A DNA stretch of 64,000 nt from the NCBI RefSeq assembly GCF_964656455.1, contig NC_135712.1, positions 65,291,239 through 65,355,238 on the forward strand, given 5' to 3'. A program made the translations under genes and the position numbers. The notes beneath the pieces are model-generated. The model saw only the letters and a program-made list of their open reading frames with translations, had not been told where the DNA came from and did not search any database. The stretch is from Halichoerus grypus. Lineage: Eukaryota; Chordata; Mammalia; Carnivora; Phocidae. Shown piece by piece: positions 11,589-23,585 of the stretch (position 1 is its first letter; each line of letters opens with the position of its first letter).

Positions 11589-14500
11589 ACATTTTTTTTT
11601 TAATTCCAGTGTAGTTAACACACAGTGTAATATTTGTTTCAGGTGTACAATTAGTGATTCAACAATTCCATACATCACCCAGTGCTCATCACAAGTGACT
11701 CCTTAATACCCATCTCCTATTTTACCCACCCCCACTCCCCCCTCCAACAGTTTATGCTCTATAGTTAAGGTGTGTTTCTTAGTTTGTCTTTCTCTCTCTC
11801 TCTTTTTTCCCTTTGCTCATTTGTTTCTTAAATTCTGTGTACAAATGAAATCATATGGTATTTGTCTTCATGAATGACTTATTTCGCTTAGCATAATACT
11901 CTCTGGCTCCATCCATGCTGTTGCAAATGGCAAGATTTCATTCCTTTTTATGGCTAAGTAATATTCCACAGTATGTATATATAAAAACACAGACACACAC
12001 ACACACACACACCACATTTTCTTTATCCATTCATTAGTCAATAGATGTGGCTGTTTCTTTAATTTGGCTATTGTAGATAATGCTTCTAAAAACATGGGGG
12101 TGCATGTATCCTTTTGAGTTAGTATATTTGTCTCCTTTGGGTAAATACCCAGTTGTGTGATTACTGGATCATAGGATAGTTCTATTTCTAACTTTTTGAG
12201 GAACTTTCATACCATTTTCCACAGTGGCTGTACCAGTTTGCATTCCCACCAACAATGCACAAGGGTTCCCTTTCTCCACATCTTCTCCAACACCTGTTGT
12301 TTCTTATGTTGTTGATTTTAGCTATTCTGATAGGTGTGAGGTGATATCTCATTGTAATTTTGATTTGTATTTCCCTGATGATGAGTGATGTTGAGTATCT
12401 TTTCATGTGTCTGTTAGCCCTCTTCTTCTTTGGAGAAATGTCTCTTCATAACTTGTGCCCATTTTGGAGTGTTCAGTTGTATCAGGTTTTTTATATTTTT
12501 AGATACTGACCCCTTATTGGATATGTCATTTGCAAATATCTTCTCCCATTCTGTAGGTTGCTATTTAGTTTTGTTGATTGTTTCCTTTGCTCTGCAGAAG
12601 CATTTTATTTTGATGAAGTTGCAGTAGTTTATTTTTGCTTTTATTACACTTGCCTAAGGAGAAATATCTAGAAAAATGTTGCTACTGCTGATGTCAAAGA
12701 AATTCTGCCTTTTCTCTCTTCTAGGATTTTTATGGTTTCAGGTCTCACATTTAGGTCTTTAATCAGTTTTGAGTTTATTTTTGTGTATGGTATAAGAAAG
12801 TAGTGCAGTTTCATTTTTTTTGCATGTAGCTGTCCAGTTCTCCCAACATCATTTGTTGACGAGACTGTCTTTTCCCTATTATATATACTTTGCTCCTTCA
12901 AAGATTACTTGACCATATAATTGTGGGTTTATTTCTGTGTTTTCTTTTCTGTTCCATTGATCTTTGTGTCTGTTTTTGTGCCAGTGCCATACTGTTTTGA
13001 TTACTACTGCTTTGTAATATAACTTGAAGTCTGGAATTGTGATACATCCAGTTTTGTTTTTCTTTGAAGATTGCTTTGGCTATATAGTTTTTTTTTTGTG
13101 GTTCCATACAAATTTTAGTATTATTTTTTCTAGTTCTGTGAAAACTGCCTTTGGTATTTTAATACAGAGATTGCATTAAATGTGTAGATTGCTTTGGTCA
13201 TATGGATCTTTTAACAGTATTTGTTCTTCTACTCCATGAGCATGAAATATCTTTCCATTTGTTTGTGTTATCTTCAATTTCTTTCATCAGGGTTTTATAA
13301 TTTTCAGAGTACAGGTCTTTTACCTTGGTTAAGTTTATTCCTGGTATTTTATTATTTGGGGTGCAATTATAAATGAGATTGTTTTCTTAATTTCTCTTTC
13401 TGCTGCTTCATTATTAGTGTATAGAAATGTAACAGATTTCTGTGCATTGATTTTATATCCTGTGACTTTACTGAATTCATTTATCAGTTCTAGTTGTCTT
13501 TTGGTGGAGTCTAAGTTTTTCTATTATAGAGTGTCATGTCATCTGCAAATAGGGAAAGTTTTACTTCTTCCTTTCCAATTTTGGATGCCTTTTATTTCTT
13601 TTTGTTGTCTGATTGCTGTGGCTAGGACTTCCAGTACTATGTTGAATAAAAGTGGTAAGAGTGGATATTATTGTCTTGTTCCTGACCTTAGGGGGAAGAG
13701 CTCTCAGTTTTCCCCTTTGAGCATGATATTGGCTGTGGCTTTTTCATATGAGGTCTATTATGCTGAGGTATGTTCCCTCCTAACCTACTTTGTTGAGGAT
13801 TTTTATCATAAATAAATGTTGTACTTTGTCAAATGCTTTTTCTTCATCTATTGAAATGAGGATATAGTTTTTATCCTTTCTTTTATTAATGTGATATATC
13901 ATGTTGATTGATTCGTGAATATTGAACCACGCTTGCAACCCAAGAATAAATCCCACTTGATTGTAGTGAATGATTCTTTTACTGTACCATTGGATTTGAT
14001 TTGCTAGTATTTATTGAGAATTTTTGCATCCATGTTCATCAGAGATAATGCCCTGTAGTTCTCTTTTGTGTGTTTGTGTGTGTGTGTATGTGTAGGGGGG
14101 TCTTTATCTGGCTTTGATATCGGGGTATTACTGGCCTCATAGAATGAATTTGGAAGTTTTTTCTTTTCAATTGTTTGGAATAGTTTGAGAATAGGTATTA
14201 ACTCTTCTTAAAATGTTTGATAGAATTTGCCTGTGAAGCCGTCTGGTCCCGGCTTTTGTTTGTTGGGAGTTTTATTTGATTACTGGTTCCATCTCCTTGT
14301 TTAAAATCAGTCTGTTCAAATTTTCTGTTTCTTCCAGCTTCACTTTTAGGAGGTTATATGTTTCTAGGAATTTATCCATTTCTTCTAGGTTGTTGACATA
14401 TAATTTTTCATAATATTCTCTTATAATAGTTTATTTTTCTGTGGTATTGGTTGTTATTTCTCTTCTTTCATTTCTGATTTTGTTTGAGTCCTCTCTTTCT

Positions 14501-14835
14501 CCCTCTCTCTCTCTTTCTCCTCTCTTTCATGAGTCTGGCTAGAGGTTTATGAATTTTGTTTATTTTTGCAAAGAATCAGCTCCTGGTTTCATTGATCTGT
14601 CCTATTGGTTTTTTTGTTTGTTTGGTTTGGTTTGGTTTGTATATCATTTATTTCTGTTCCAATTTTTTATTATATCCTTCCCTCTGCTGTTTTTGGGTTT
14701 TGTTTGTTCTTTTTCTGGCTCCTTTAGGTGTAAGGTTAGGTTGTTTATTTGAGATTTTTCTTGCTTCTTAAGGTAGGACTGTATTGCTATAAACTTCCCT
14801 CTTAGAGCCACTTTTGCTGCATCCTAAAGGTTTTG

Positions 14836-15220
14836 GCTTTTTGTATTTTCTTTTTTTTTTTTTTAATTTTTTTTATTGTTATGTTAATCCCCATACATTA
14901 CATCATTAGTTTTAGATGTAGTGTTCCATGATTCATTGTTTGTGCATAACACCCAGTGCTCCATGCAGAACGTGCCCTCCTCAATACCCATCACCAGGCT
15001 AACCCATCCTCCCACCCCTCTCCCCTCTAGAACCCTCAGTTTGTTTTTCAGAGTCCATCGTCTCTCATGGTTCATCTACCCCTCCGATTTCCCCCCCCTT
15101 CATTCTTCCTCTCCTGCTATCTTCTTTTTTTTTGCGCTGTGAATTGTGCAAGACTGTTGAATCTCAGATCTATACCTCTGAAACAAATAATGCAATATAT
15201 GTTATGCTTTTTGTATTTTC
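14836..15220 (-). mobile_element. Chimeric L1 tail with 5' inversion (twin-priming type)
   Basis: Perfect 15-bp target-site duplications (gctttttgtattttc) lie at 14836-14850 and 15206-15220, so the body 14851-15205 is one insertion. Read on the minus strand, about 270 nt of young L1 3' UTR with poly-A forms the 3' part. Before it comes a short A-run with gaagatagcagg. Then comes a block of about 75 nt (15136-15205) that is a different L1 3' terminus in inverted orientation, reading gcgctgtgaattgtg on the plus strand. The same two blocks occur in direct order at 56948-57337. Confidence 0.88.
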
Positions 15221-15942
15221 ATTTTCATTTGTTTCCATGTAATTTTTGATTTTCTCTTTGATTTCTTGGTTGATCTATTCACTGTTTAGTAGCATGTTAT
15301 TTAACTTCCGTGTATTTGTGGTCTTTCCAGATTTTTTCTTGTGGTTTATTTCTAGTTTCATAGCATTTGGTCAGAAAGGATGCATGTTATGACTTTGCTC
15401 TTTTTGAATTTGTTGAGACTTACTTTATGGCCCAATATGAGGTCTATTCCGGAGAATGTTCCATGTGCACTTGAAAAGAATGTGTATTCTGCTGTTTTAG
15501 GATGCAGTGTTGTGAATGTATCTGTTAAATCCATCTGGTTCAATGTGTCATTCAAAGCCACTGTTTCCTTGTTGATTTTCTGTTTGGATGATCTATCCAT
15601 TGATGTAAGTGGGATGTTAAAGTCCTCTACTCTTATTGTATTAGGATCTATTAGTTCCTTTATGTTTATTTGTTATGTTTATGTATTTGGTGCTCCCATG
15701 TTGAGTGCATAAATATTTATAATTGCGTATCTTCTTGTTGCATTGTTCCCTTTATAATTGTAGAGTGTCCTTGTCTCTTATTACAGTCTTGTTTTAAAGT
15801 CAGTTTTGTCTTATATAAGTTTGCTACTCCAGCTTTCTTTTGACATCCATTTGCATGATAGATATTTCTCCATCCTCTCACTTTCAATCTGCAGGTGTCT
15901 TTGGTCTGAAGTGAGTCCATTGTAGGCAGCATATAGATGGGC

Positions 15943-16339
15943 GTTTTTTTTTTTTTTTTTGGTGTGGGGGGGAAGGGCAGAGGGAGAGAGAGAGAATCTT
16001 AAGCAGGCTTCATGTCCAGTATGGAGCCAGAGGTAGGGCTCAATCTCACAACCCTGAGATCATGACCTGAGCCAGAATGAAGAGTCAGATCCTTTTTTTT
16101 TTTTTTTTTTTTAAGATTTTATTTATTTATTTGAGAGAGAGAGAATGAGAGAGAACACATGAGAGGGGGGAGGGTCAGAGGGAGAAGCAGACTCCCTGCC
16201 GAGCAGGGAGCCCGATGCGGGACTCGATCCAGGGACTCCAGGATCATGACCTGAGCCGAAGGCAGTCGCTTAACCAACTGAGCCACCCAGGCGCCCAAGG
16301 GTCAGATCTTTAAGCAATGGCACCACCCAGGCACCTCAG
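15943..16339 (-). mobile_element. Can-SINE, outer copy, split by a second SINE
   Basis: An older antisense SINE with poly-T at 15943-15960. Its body is at 15961-16091 (ccctgagatcatgacctgag) and its head resumes at 16309-16339 (caccacccaggcacctc). It sits in the endonuclease region of the L1 at 11589-19605. Confidence 0.88.
16092..16296 (-). mobile_element. Can-SINE, inner copy
   Basis: A long antisense SINE with poly-T, aagattttatttatttat, gatcatgacctgagccgaag and ccacccaggcgccc. Its target-site duplication is aagagtcagatc (16080-16091) and aagggtcagatc (16297-16308), with one mismatch. Both flanks are outer-SINE sequence. Confidence 0.94.
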
Positions 16340-16825
16340 GTCTTTTTTTTTTTATTCATTCTGTCACCCTACGTCTTTTGATTGGAGCATTTGGCCCATT
16401 TGCTTTCAAAGTAATTATTGATAGATAAGTATTTATTGCCGTTCTGTTACCTGTTTTGTCATTGTTTTTGTAGTTTTCCTCTGATCCTTTCTTCTCTTGC
16501 TCTCTTTCATGGATTGTTGGCTTTCTTTAGTGACATACTTGGACTCCTTTCTCTTTATTCTTTGCATATCTATTAGTAGTTTTTGATTTGTGGTTACTAT
16601 TAGGTTTGTATATAACATCTTCTTCATATAGCAGCCTGTATTAATTGATAGTTACTTAAGTTTGAATCCATTCTTTACTCCTCTCCCACCCATGTTTGAG
16701 GTATATGATGTCATATTTTACATCCTTTCATTTTTTAATTCCTTGACTGATTTTTATAGATATACTTATTTTTACTGATTCTGTGCTTCCACCTTTTTAT
16801 ACTTCTGCTAATATTTCTTTTCCAT

Positions 16826-17830
16826 TTAAAGTGTTCCCTTTAATATTTTTTGTAGGGCTGATTTAGTGGTCATGAATTCCTTTAGGTTTTGTTTGTCTGA
16901 GAAACTCTTTGTCTTTCCTTCTATTTTGAATGATAGCCTTGCTGGATAGTCTTCCTGGCTGTAGATTTTTTCTTTTCAGCACTTTAAATACATAATGCCT
17001 CTCTTTTCTGACCTGCAGAGTTTCTGTTGAAAAATCTGATAGTCTTACGGGATTTCCCTAGTATGTAACTCTCCTTTTCTCTTGCTTCTTTAAAAATTTT
17101 TTCTTTATCACTACTTTTTGTCATTTTAAAAACTATGTCTCTGGGGCACCTGGGTGGCTCAGTTGATTAAGTGTCTGCCTTCAGCTCAGGTCATGATCCC
17201 AGGGTCCTAGGATAGAGCCCCGTGTCCCTGCTCCATGGGGAGTCTGCTTCTCCCTCTGCCCCTCTCTCTGCTCATGCTCTTGTGCTCTTTCTCTCACAAA
17301 TAAATAAATAAATAATACATCTTTTAAAAATAATAACTAAAAAAATAAAAACTATCTCCTTGGGTTGATTTTTTTGGGGGAATCTCTGTGCCTCCTAGAT
17401 CTGGATTTCTGCTTCCTTCCCCAGATTAGGGTAGTTTTCAGCTATTATTTCTTCAAATAAATTTCCTTCTCCCTCTTCTGTCTGTCCTTCTTCTGGGATC
17501 CCTATAATGCGAATGTTATTATGCTTGATGGAGTCACGGAGTTTCCTAAGTCTATTCTCATTTTGCATAATTCTTTTTTCTCTCACTTGCTCAGCTTTAT
17601 TACTTTCCATTACTTTGTCTTCGAGGTCATTAATTCATTTTTCTGCTTCCTCTAGCCTGCCAGTTATTCCATTAAGTATATTTTTAATTTCATTTTTTGT
17701 GTTCTTTATCTCTGATTGGTTCTTTTTTATCTCTTTGTTAAGGGTCTAACTGATGTCCTCCACTCTTTTCTCAAGTCCAGTGAGTACTTTTATGATCATT
17801 ACTTTAAATTCTCTCTGGCACATTACCTAT
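16826..17830 (-). pseudogene. L1 ORF1, degraded and split by a SINE
   Basis: The best piece (17610-17395) has the end of the coiled coil and the RRM start: NNIRIIGIPEEGQTEEGEG followed by EIIAENYPNLGKE. The C-terminal domain is split by the SINE at 17143-17346. The likely stop TAA is at 16826-16828. The start is not certain. Confidence 0.75.
17143..17346 (+). mobile_element. Can-SINE, sense
   Basis: The head is ggggcacctgggtggctcag, the middle is CT-rich with gggagtctgcttctccctct, and the tail is (AAAT)n-rich. The flanks aaaaactatgtct (17128-17140) and aaaaactatctcc (17347-17359) are the probable target-site duplication. Confidence 0.94.
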
Positions 17831-18201
17831 ATCCATTTTGCTTAGGACTCTTTCTGTTGTTTTGTTCTGTTCTTTCATTTGGGACATATTCCTCTGTCTT
17901 CATTTTGTTTAACACCCTGCTGTTTTTGTGTGTTAGGAAAGTCAGCTATGCCTCCTGCTCTTGAAGGTAATGACTTTATGAAGAAGAGGTCCTGTAGTGC
18001 CCTGCAGTGCAGTGTCTCCTGTTCTCTGGGACCTGACACTTCAGGAGTGTCTCCTATGGGCTTTGTGTGTGCCTTGCTGTTGAGTCCTGGCTGCTTCTTC
18101 CTTCATTCCAGTCATCTGCAGAAGCTCTCTTTGCCTGTTTTGGGCAGTGTTTGGTCCCTGGCTGGGTATGGCATGTTTTAACAAAGTGTGCTGGTCGTGT
18201 G

Positions 18202-18734
18202 TGTCGACCTCAGAGAGTCGGGGACCTGAGGCGGCGGAGGAACTGGGAAAAAGAGACAACAGTATAGCGAGGCACAGGGGACCCCGAGCAAACAGCCCAA
18301 GGTGCCAAGGTTTATTTTCCATAATCTAATATACCTTCTACAATGACATAGGTCTATAATGATTTACAGCAGGGGCTTAGTAAGGCACATTATTCCACGG
18401 ACACAGGGTTAGTTAAGTGAAGCAGGGGGAGTGGAGAAGGAGTAAAGAAATCTGTAACTGGCTGTGATCGATTAATTGTAAACACCATTGTACTTGGACC
18501 TTAACACAGGATAAGAAAACAAAGAAGGGAATGCACAGTGTGCTGTTTACAGCTGGCTTCCTATCTACAAAACATCTTCTGCTGTGTACTTTAGAACAGA
18601 CCACACACATCCCAAGGGCATTTCACTCTGATCCTTTCGGGTTATTTTTAACCCTGCAATCTCAAGTTTTCTCAGAGATCTCGGAGTCTAAATGAACATG
18701 CACCAGTGGTTGTTATGGCATTCTGTTTCCCACA
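18202..18734 (-). mobile_element. Solo LTR of an endogenous retrovirus, in an L1 5' UTR
   Basis: A 533-bp block unlike L1, with TG...CA ends: tgtcgacctcagagagtcgg at left and tctgtttcccaca at right. Near-matching 6-bp flanks, cgtgtg (18196-18201) and cttgtg (18735-18740), bracket it. L1 5' UTR sequence continues on both sides. On the minus strand there is an AATAAA poly-A signal at 18315-18310, followed by a U5-like GC-rich end. This gives U3-R-U5 order in antisense orientation to STXBP5. No internal retroviral genes are present, so it is a recombined solo LTR. The 6-bp duplication hints at a class II (ERVK-like) element, which is uncertain. Confidence 0.75.
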
Positions 18735-19605
18735 CTTGTGAAATGAGGTCTGCTGCTGCCACTAGAACTGAGGCCCCACAAAATGTGCAGGTCAGGAGAT
18801 GAGGTCTTGGTGGGGTCTTCTGGGGGAGGGGTCCTGCAGCACTGGAACTGAGGAAAGCATGACTGGGAAGGGCAGATCTGCTGAAATGCAGGTAGGTGGG
18901 GCTTGGTATAAACAAGTTAGGTAGCTAGAGTAGGTGACATGCTGGTTCCTGCAAGTGGCCATGTGTTTATACTATGCTGGGGGGCTGGGGAGGGAAATGG
19001 TGCCTGCCAGCTCCCTTGTTCCTGGAGGGGTCTCCCCATGATACCTGCCTCTCCAGGCCATGTTCTGAGATGAGTAAATAACTCTACCTCCTGTCTGCCC
19101 CTGGTGTTTTTCATACTGCTGCTTCCACCCTCTATCTCCAGTGGCTGCCGGGCATCTCTTTAAGGTCAGGGACTTCACTTCCTGATGTCTTCTGGGCTCT
19201 CCAAGAGTGGAGCCTGCTGATTTAAAAAATTCCAGGCTTTAACTCTCACTGGTTGTAAGAACTCAAAAGATTGGCCCCTCTCACTTTCAAAGCCAAATGT
19301 TAGGGGATTCCTCTTCCATGTGTGGACTTCCCAGTGTGATAGCCTGTTTTTCACCCTTCTCCATGCCACTAGCTCCCTCCCCACCCCAGAAGGCCATGGT
19401 CCATTTCACTCCCAATCTGTGTCTTTACCCTTCCTATCTTCTTCAGTGTGGCCTGTTTCCTACATTTAGTTTTGGAGTTTGTTCTGCCAGTCTTCATCTC
19501 ATTTTCTGGGTTATTCATACTGATGTTATTTATGTTGTGAGTATTATTTAGTTGTACCTGTGGGACAAGATGAGCTTAGGGTCCTCCTACTTTGCCATCT
19601 TCCCA

Positions 19606-19797
19606 GCTTCCAACTATGTGTTATTTATGTTATATACAGGGTTTTTTAGTTGTAAGGCAGAGGACCAGGGAGAAAAGGGGCTATTTTACCTTGGTCAGAA
19701 CTAGTGATTCTAATTTAATTATTTATATTAAATTTTTTTTTTGTGGAATCCAGCCCTCCCTAGGCAGCCCCCTCTCAAGCCTAGGGGCATAAAAAAT
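19606..19797. other. Short unassigned stretch
   Basis: AT-rich sequence between two L1s with no repeat I can name. It contains a T-run at 19733-19742. Confidence 0.4.
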
Positions 19798-21600
19798 TGA
19801 TAATTATAATTTTACATGCAGTTATAATATATAATGTAGAGGGATCTCATGTACTCCTTGCCCAGTTTCACCCAATGGTAGTAACATCTTTAAAAACTAT
19901 AGTACGAATTCAGAACCAGGATATTGACATTGATTTGGACAAATGTATAATGACATGTATCCATCCTTATAATATCATACAGAGTAGTCACTGCCCTAAA
20001 AATCCACTCTACTTTGCCCATTCATCTCTGCACCCAATCCACCCCCTAGCAACTACTATTTTGTTACTGTCTTCATAGTTTTGCCTTTTCCAGAATGTCA
20101 TATAATTAGAATCACAGGGTATGTAGTCTTTGCAGATTGGCTTCTTTCCCTTAATAATATCTATTTATGGTTCTTCCATTTATTTTCATGGCTTGATGGC
20201 TCATTTCTTTTTATTGCTAAATAATAGTCCATTATCTGAATATAGCGAGTTTATTTATCTGTTCACCTCCTGACCAACATCTTGGTTGCCTCTATGTTTT
20301 GGCAATTATGAATAAAGCTGCCATAAACATCCACATGTAGATGTAGACATATGTTTTCAACTCTTTTGGGTAAATACCATAGAGTGCAATTACTGGAAGC
20401 TATGATAAGAATGTGTGTAGTTTGTTGAGAAATTGCCAAATTACCCTATCTTCCAATGTGGCTGTACTATTTTGCATTCCCACCAGCAGTGAAAGAGAGT
20501 TCCTCTTTAGGAACTGTGAATTATGAAAGACCTGTACCCCTGAAACAAATAGTACATTATATGTTAATAAAAAATAAAATAAAATAAAAACTGTAAAAGG
20601 AGACAAAGAAAAAAATAAAATTTTTTAAAGCCTATAATGATGGGGTATGCTAAAGGGACACAGGAGCCACTGAAAGAGGCTATTCATCATTTTGCATAAC
20701 AATTAATCATTTTGCATTCCCACCAGCAGTGAAAGAGAGTTGCTCCATATCCTTGTCTGCATTTGGTATTGTCTGTTCCAGATTTGGCCATACTACTAAG
20801 TGTGTAGTGATATCTCTTTATTGTTTTAATTTGTGTTTCCTTAATGACATATGATGTGGAGCATCTTTGTATATGGTTATTTATCATCTGTATATTTCCT
20901 TGGTGAGATGTCCATTAAGGTCTCTGGCCCATTTTTACTGGGTTGTTTGTTTTCTTATTGTTGAGTTTTAAGAGTTCTTTTTATATTTTGGGTAACTATC
21001 CTTTATCAAATATGTCTTGAGCAAATATTTTCTCCCATTCTATGGCTTTTCTTCTAATTCTCTTGACATCATCTTTCACAAAGCAAAAGGTTTTTTTTTT
21101 ATTTTTTAATTTTAATTAAGACCAGATTATTAGTTATTTCTTTGATGGATTGTGCTTTTGATATTACATCTAAAAAGGCATCACCATATCCAGGGTCACC
21201 TAGATTTGTCCTATGTTATCTTCTAGAAGTTTTATAGTTTTGTGTTTTATGTACAGGTCTGTGATCCATTTTGAGCTAATTTTTGTGAAGGGCATAAGGT
21301 CTTTGTTTAGATTAATTTTTTTTTTTTTTTGCTTGTGGATGTCCAGTTGTTCTAATACAATTTGTTAAAGAGAATCTTTGCTCCATTGTATTGTCTTTGC
21401 TCCTTTGCCAAAGATCAGTTGACTATATTTATAGGGGTTTATTTCAGGACTCACTATTGTGTTTCTGTCATTGTGGTTTTAATTTACAATTCCCTTCTGG
21501 CTCATTTTGCTGAACATCTTTTCATGTGCCTATTAGCCATCTGTATATAAACTCTTCATTGAAATGTCTATTTGTGTCTTTTGCCCATTCTTTGATTGGG
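19798..21600 (-). mobile_element. Ancient L1M-like element, antisense, 3' UTR and ORF2 end
   Basis: Typical old L1 3' UTR text in antisense includes cagttataatatataatg, accaggatattgacattg and ccactctactttgccc. It is followed by gcattcccaccagcagtg and ORF2-end text to about 21600. A short L1 tail with filler and a 33-bp duplication interrupts it at 20502-20708. It is diverged and has no open frame. Confidence 0.7.
20469..20741. repeat. 33-bp direct repeat bracketing an L1 tail and filler DNA
   Basis: Positions 20469-20501 and 20709-20741 are identical over 33 bases (beginning attttgcattcccacc). Both are old-L1 sequence. Between them lie an L1 3' terminus in sense orientation (20511-20590: cctgtacccctgaaacaaat, then atatgttaataaaa and an A-rich tail), and then about 90 bases of non-L1 filler. 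An 11-bp piece of the duplicated site (tcattttgcat) occurs once more at 20687-20697. Confidence 0.85.
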
Positions 21601-23371
21601 TTATTTTTTTAATAGACTAGTTTTTAAAAACAGTTTTAGATTTACAGAGTAAATGAAAGATAGTACAAATGGTTTCCATATATCCCATCACCCAATTTCC
21701 CCTTAGTTACTAGCATCTTATATTTGTTACAATTAATTAACCAATATTGATACATTATTATTAAAGTCCATAATTTATTCACATTTCCTTTTTACCTTTC
21801 TTCTTCTATTCCAGGATCCAATCCAGGATATCACATTACATTTAGTTGTCATATCTTCCTAGGAACCTCTTGGATTTAACAGTTTCTCAGATTTGTTGTT
21901 CTTAATGATTTTCACAATTTTGGAGGGCTGCCTGGTCAAATATTTTGTAGGATGCTCTTCTATTGGAACTTGATGTTTTTCTCACAATTAGACTGTGGGT
22001 ATGGGTTTTGGGGAGGATGATCACAGAGGTAAAGTGCCATTTCATCATTTCAAGGGTATATACTATCTATATGATTTAACACTGTTGATACTGACTTGGA
22101 TCACTTGGTTAAGGTAGTGTTTGTCAGGTTATTCCACTATAAAGTTACTCTTTCTTCTGCTTTTCCATACTGTTCTCTTTGGAGGGAGTCATTATGCACA
22201 GCCTGCACATAAAGACTGGGGATTTATGCTCGACCTCCTTAAGGGCAGGAACTTTAGAAATTATTTGGAATTTATTTGCAAAGGAGATTTATCTCTTCTT
22301 TTCCATTTATTTACATATTTTTTCATTGATTCATTTAATCATTTATTTGTAGCAATATGGACTCATAAAATCTTATTTCACACTTTGGGTTATAATCTAA
22401 TTCTAGCTTACTGTTTTGTTGCTCTTATTATTCCAATTTTGGTTGTCATGAGCTCTTTCAGTGGCTCCTGTGTCTCTTTAGCATACCCCATCATTACAGG
22501 CTTTAAGAAATTTTAAATACTTCCTTACTTGCTTCAAACTCATCTTACACACTTTAGGCCCTAGGCTAAAATCAGCCTTTTCTCCATTTTCATTTTATTA
22601 TATTAGATACCAAAATATGGATACTAGGTGTGCTCATTGCTACTGGAACATTGTTGCTTCTAGGCCCACTCACCTAACATAGCAAGGAAATATATGTGTC
22701 TATACTAAACCATGTCTATACAAATATCTACAAATACTTATAAATATTATCTATTTGTATCTATATTAAGATAAATGTGAATTTACCTTACATCTTCCCA
22801 TCAAGATGTGAATTCATCTTGATGTCTCCAACTGTAATTCATTACCATATGGGTCATTCCTCCCCTTGTTTATCTATAAATCTCCATTCAAACACTGAGA
22901 AACTTGACTCCTACTATCCATTTATCTAGTTTTTCAGTTCCAGTGTCCATGTATATCAGTATCAGAGTTACTAATCCATATCCCTGTTGGAAGCAACTTT
23001 ATCAACTAGAATATAGTGTTTATGTACAGTTCTTTTTGTCTTTAGTCTTACAGACTGCACTCATTTCCATAATTATTTAGGTCAGCACCTTTCCCTCAAC
23101 TCTCTTTATTGAGGTGGTTTCATACATTTGTAATAGAATTAAATTATTTTGTTATAGTCTGCATTCCCTCTTGGGATCCTCTGAATTCTAAAAAGTGATT
23201 TTAAAAATTTATATGCACTAAGTTTCATTCTTTGTGCTGTAAACTTGTGTTGAGTTTTACAAATGCTTATTTCCCATCGTGTATGGGAAATTTTAAACTT
23301 TATTTGGCGGTGTTCTTATTGTTGAGTTATAAGTGTTCTTTAAATACTTCAAATACAAGACCATAATCGGA

Positions 23372-23585
23372 AGGGCACCTAGGTGTCTCAGTCAGTTGAG
23401 CATCCAGCTCTCGGTTTTGACTCGGGTAGTGATCTTGAGGTTGTGGGATTGAGGCCTGCATTGTGCTCTGTGCTCAGCATGGAGTCTGCTTATCCCTCTC
23501 CCTCTGCTCCTTCCCCCACTCTCTCTCTCTCTCCCTCCTCTCTCTTTTTCTAAAATAAATAAATAAATAAAATCTTTTTTTAAAA
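23372..23585 (+). mobile_element. Can-SINE, sense
   Basis: The head is gggcacctaggtgtctcag, followed by gtgatcttgaggttgtggg, a CT-rich middle and an (AAAT)n tail. The target-site duplication is agaccataatcgga (23358-23371) and agaccctaatcaga (23586-23599). Confidence 0.93.

Larger units (their letters stand above)
11870..16442 (-). pseudogene. L1 ORF2 (endonuclease/reverse transcriptase), degraded and interrupted
   Basis: The ATG start is mutated to ACG at 16442-16440, followed by GCA ATA AAT. The endonuclease lies at about 15932-15358, with MDRSSKQKINKETVALNDTL. The reverse transcriptase lies at about 14350-13290. Its FADD motif (LFADDMTLY) is still readable near 13535, but the frame is repeatedly shifted. 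The C-terminal blocks are at 13107-12188. The chimeric L1 tail and the nested SINEs split the endonuclease region. A (TG)n expansion lies at 14067-14094. It is not functional. Confidence 0.85.
11589..19605 (-). mobile_element. LINE-1, near-complete older copy, antisense
   Basis: The 3' end with poly-T lies at 11589. The 5' end lies near 19605, where the minus strand reads gggaagatggcaaagtagga. From right to left it holds a long 5' UTR (about 19605-17830), ORF1 (about 17830-16826) and ORF2 (about 16441-11870), then the 3' UTR. Later insertions are an L1 tail chimera at 14851-15205, nested SINEs at 15943-16339, a SINE at 17143-17346 and a solo LTR at 18202-18734. I found no convincing target-site duplication. 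Confidence 0.9.

Noticed and set aside
18202..18734. Intact endogenous provirus
   Set aside because: Only one LTR is present, with L1 sequence on both sides. There are no gag, pol or env remains.
19606..19797. Target-site duplication for the old L1 at 11589-19605
   Set aside because: The left flank (ttagtcataaaca) and right flank (actatgtgttatttatg) do not match convincingly.
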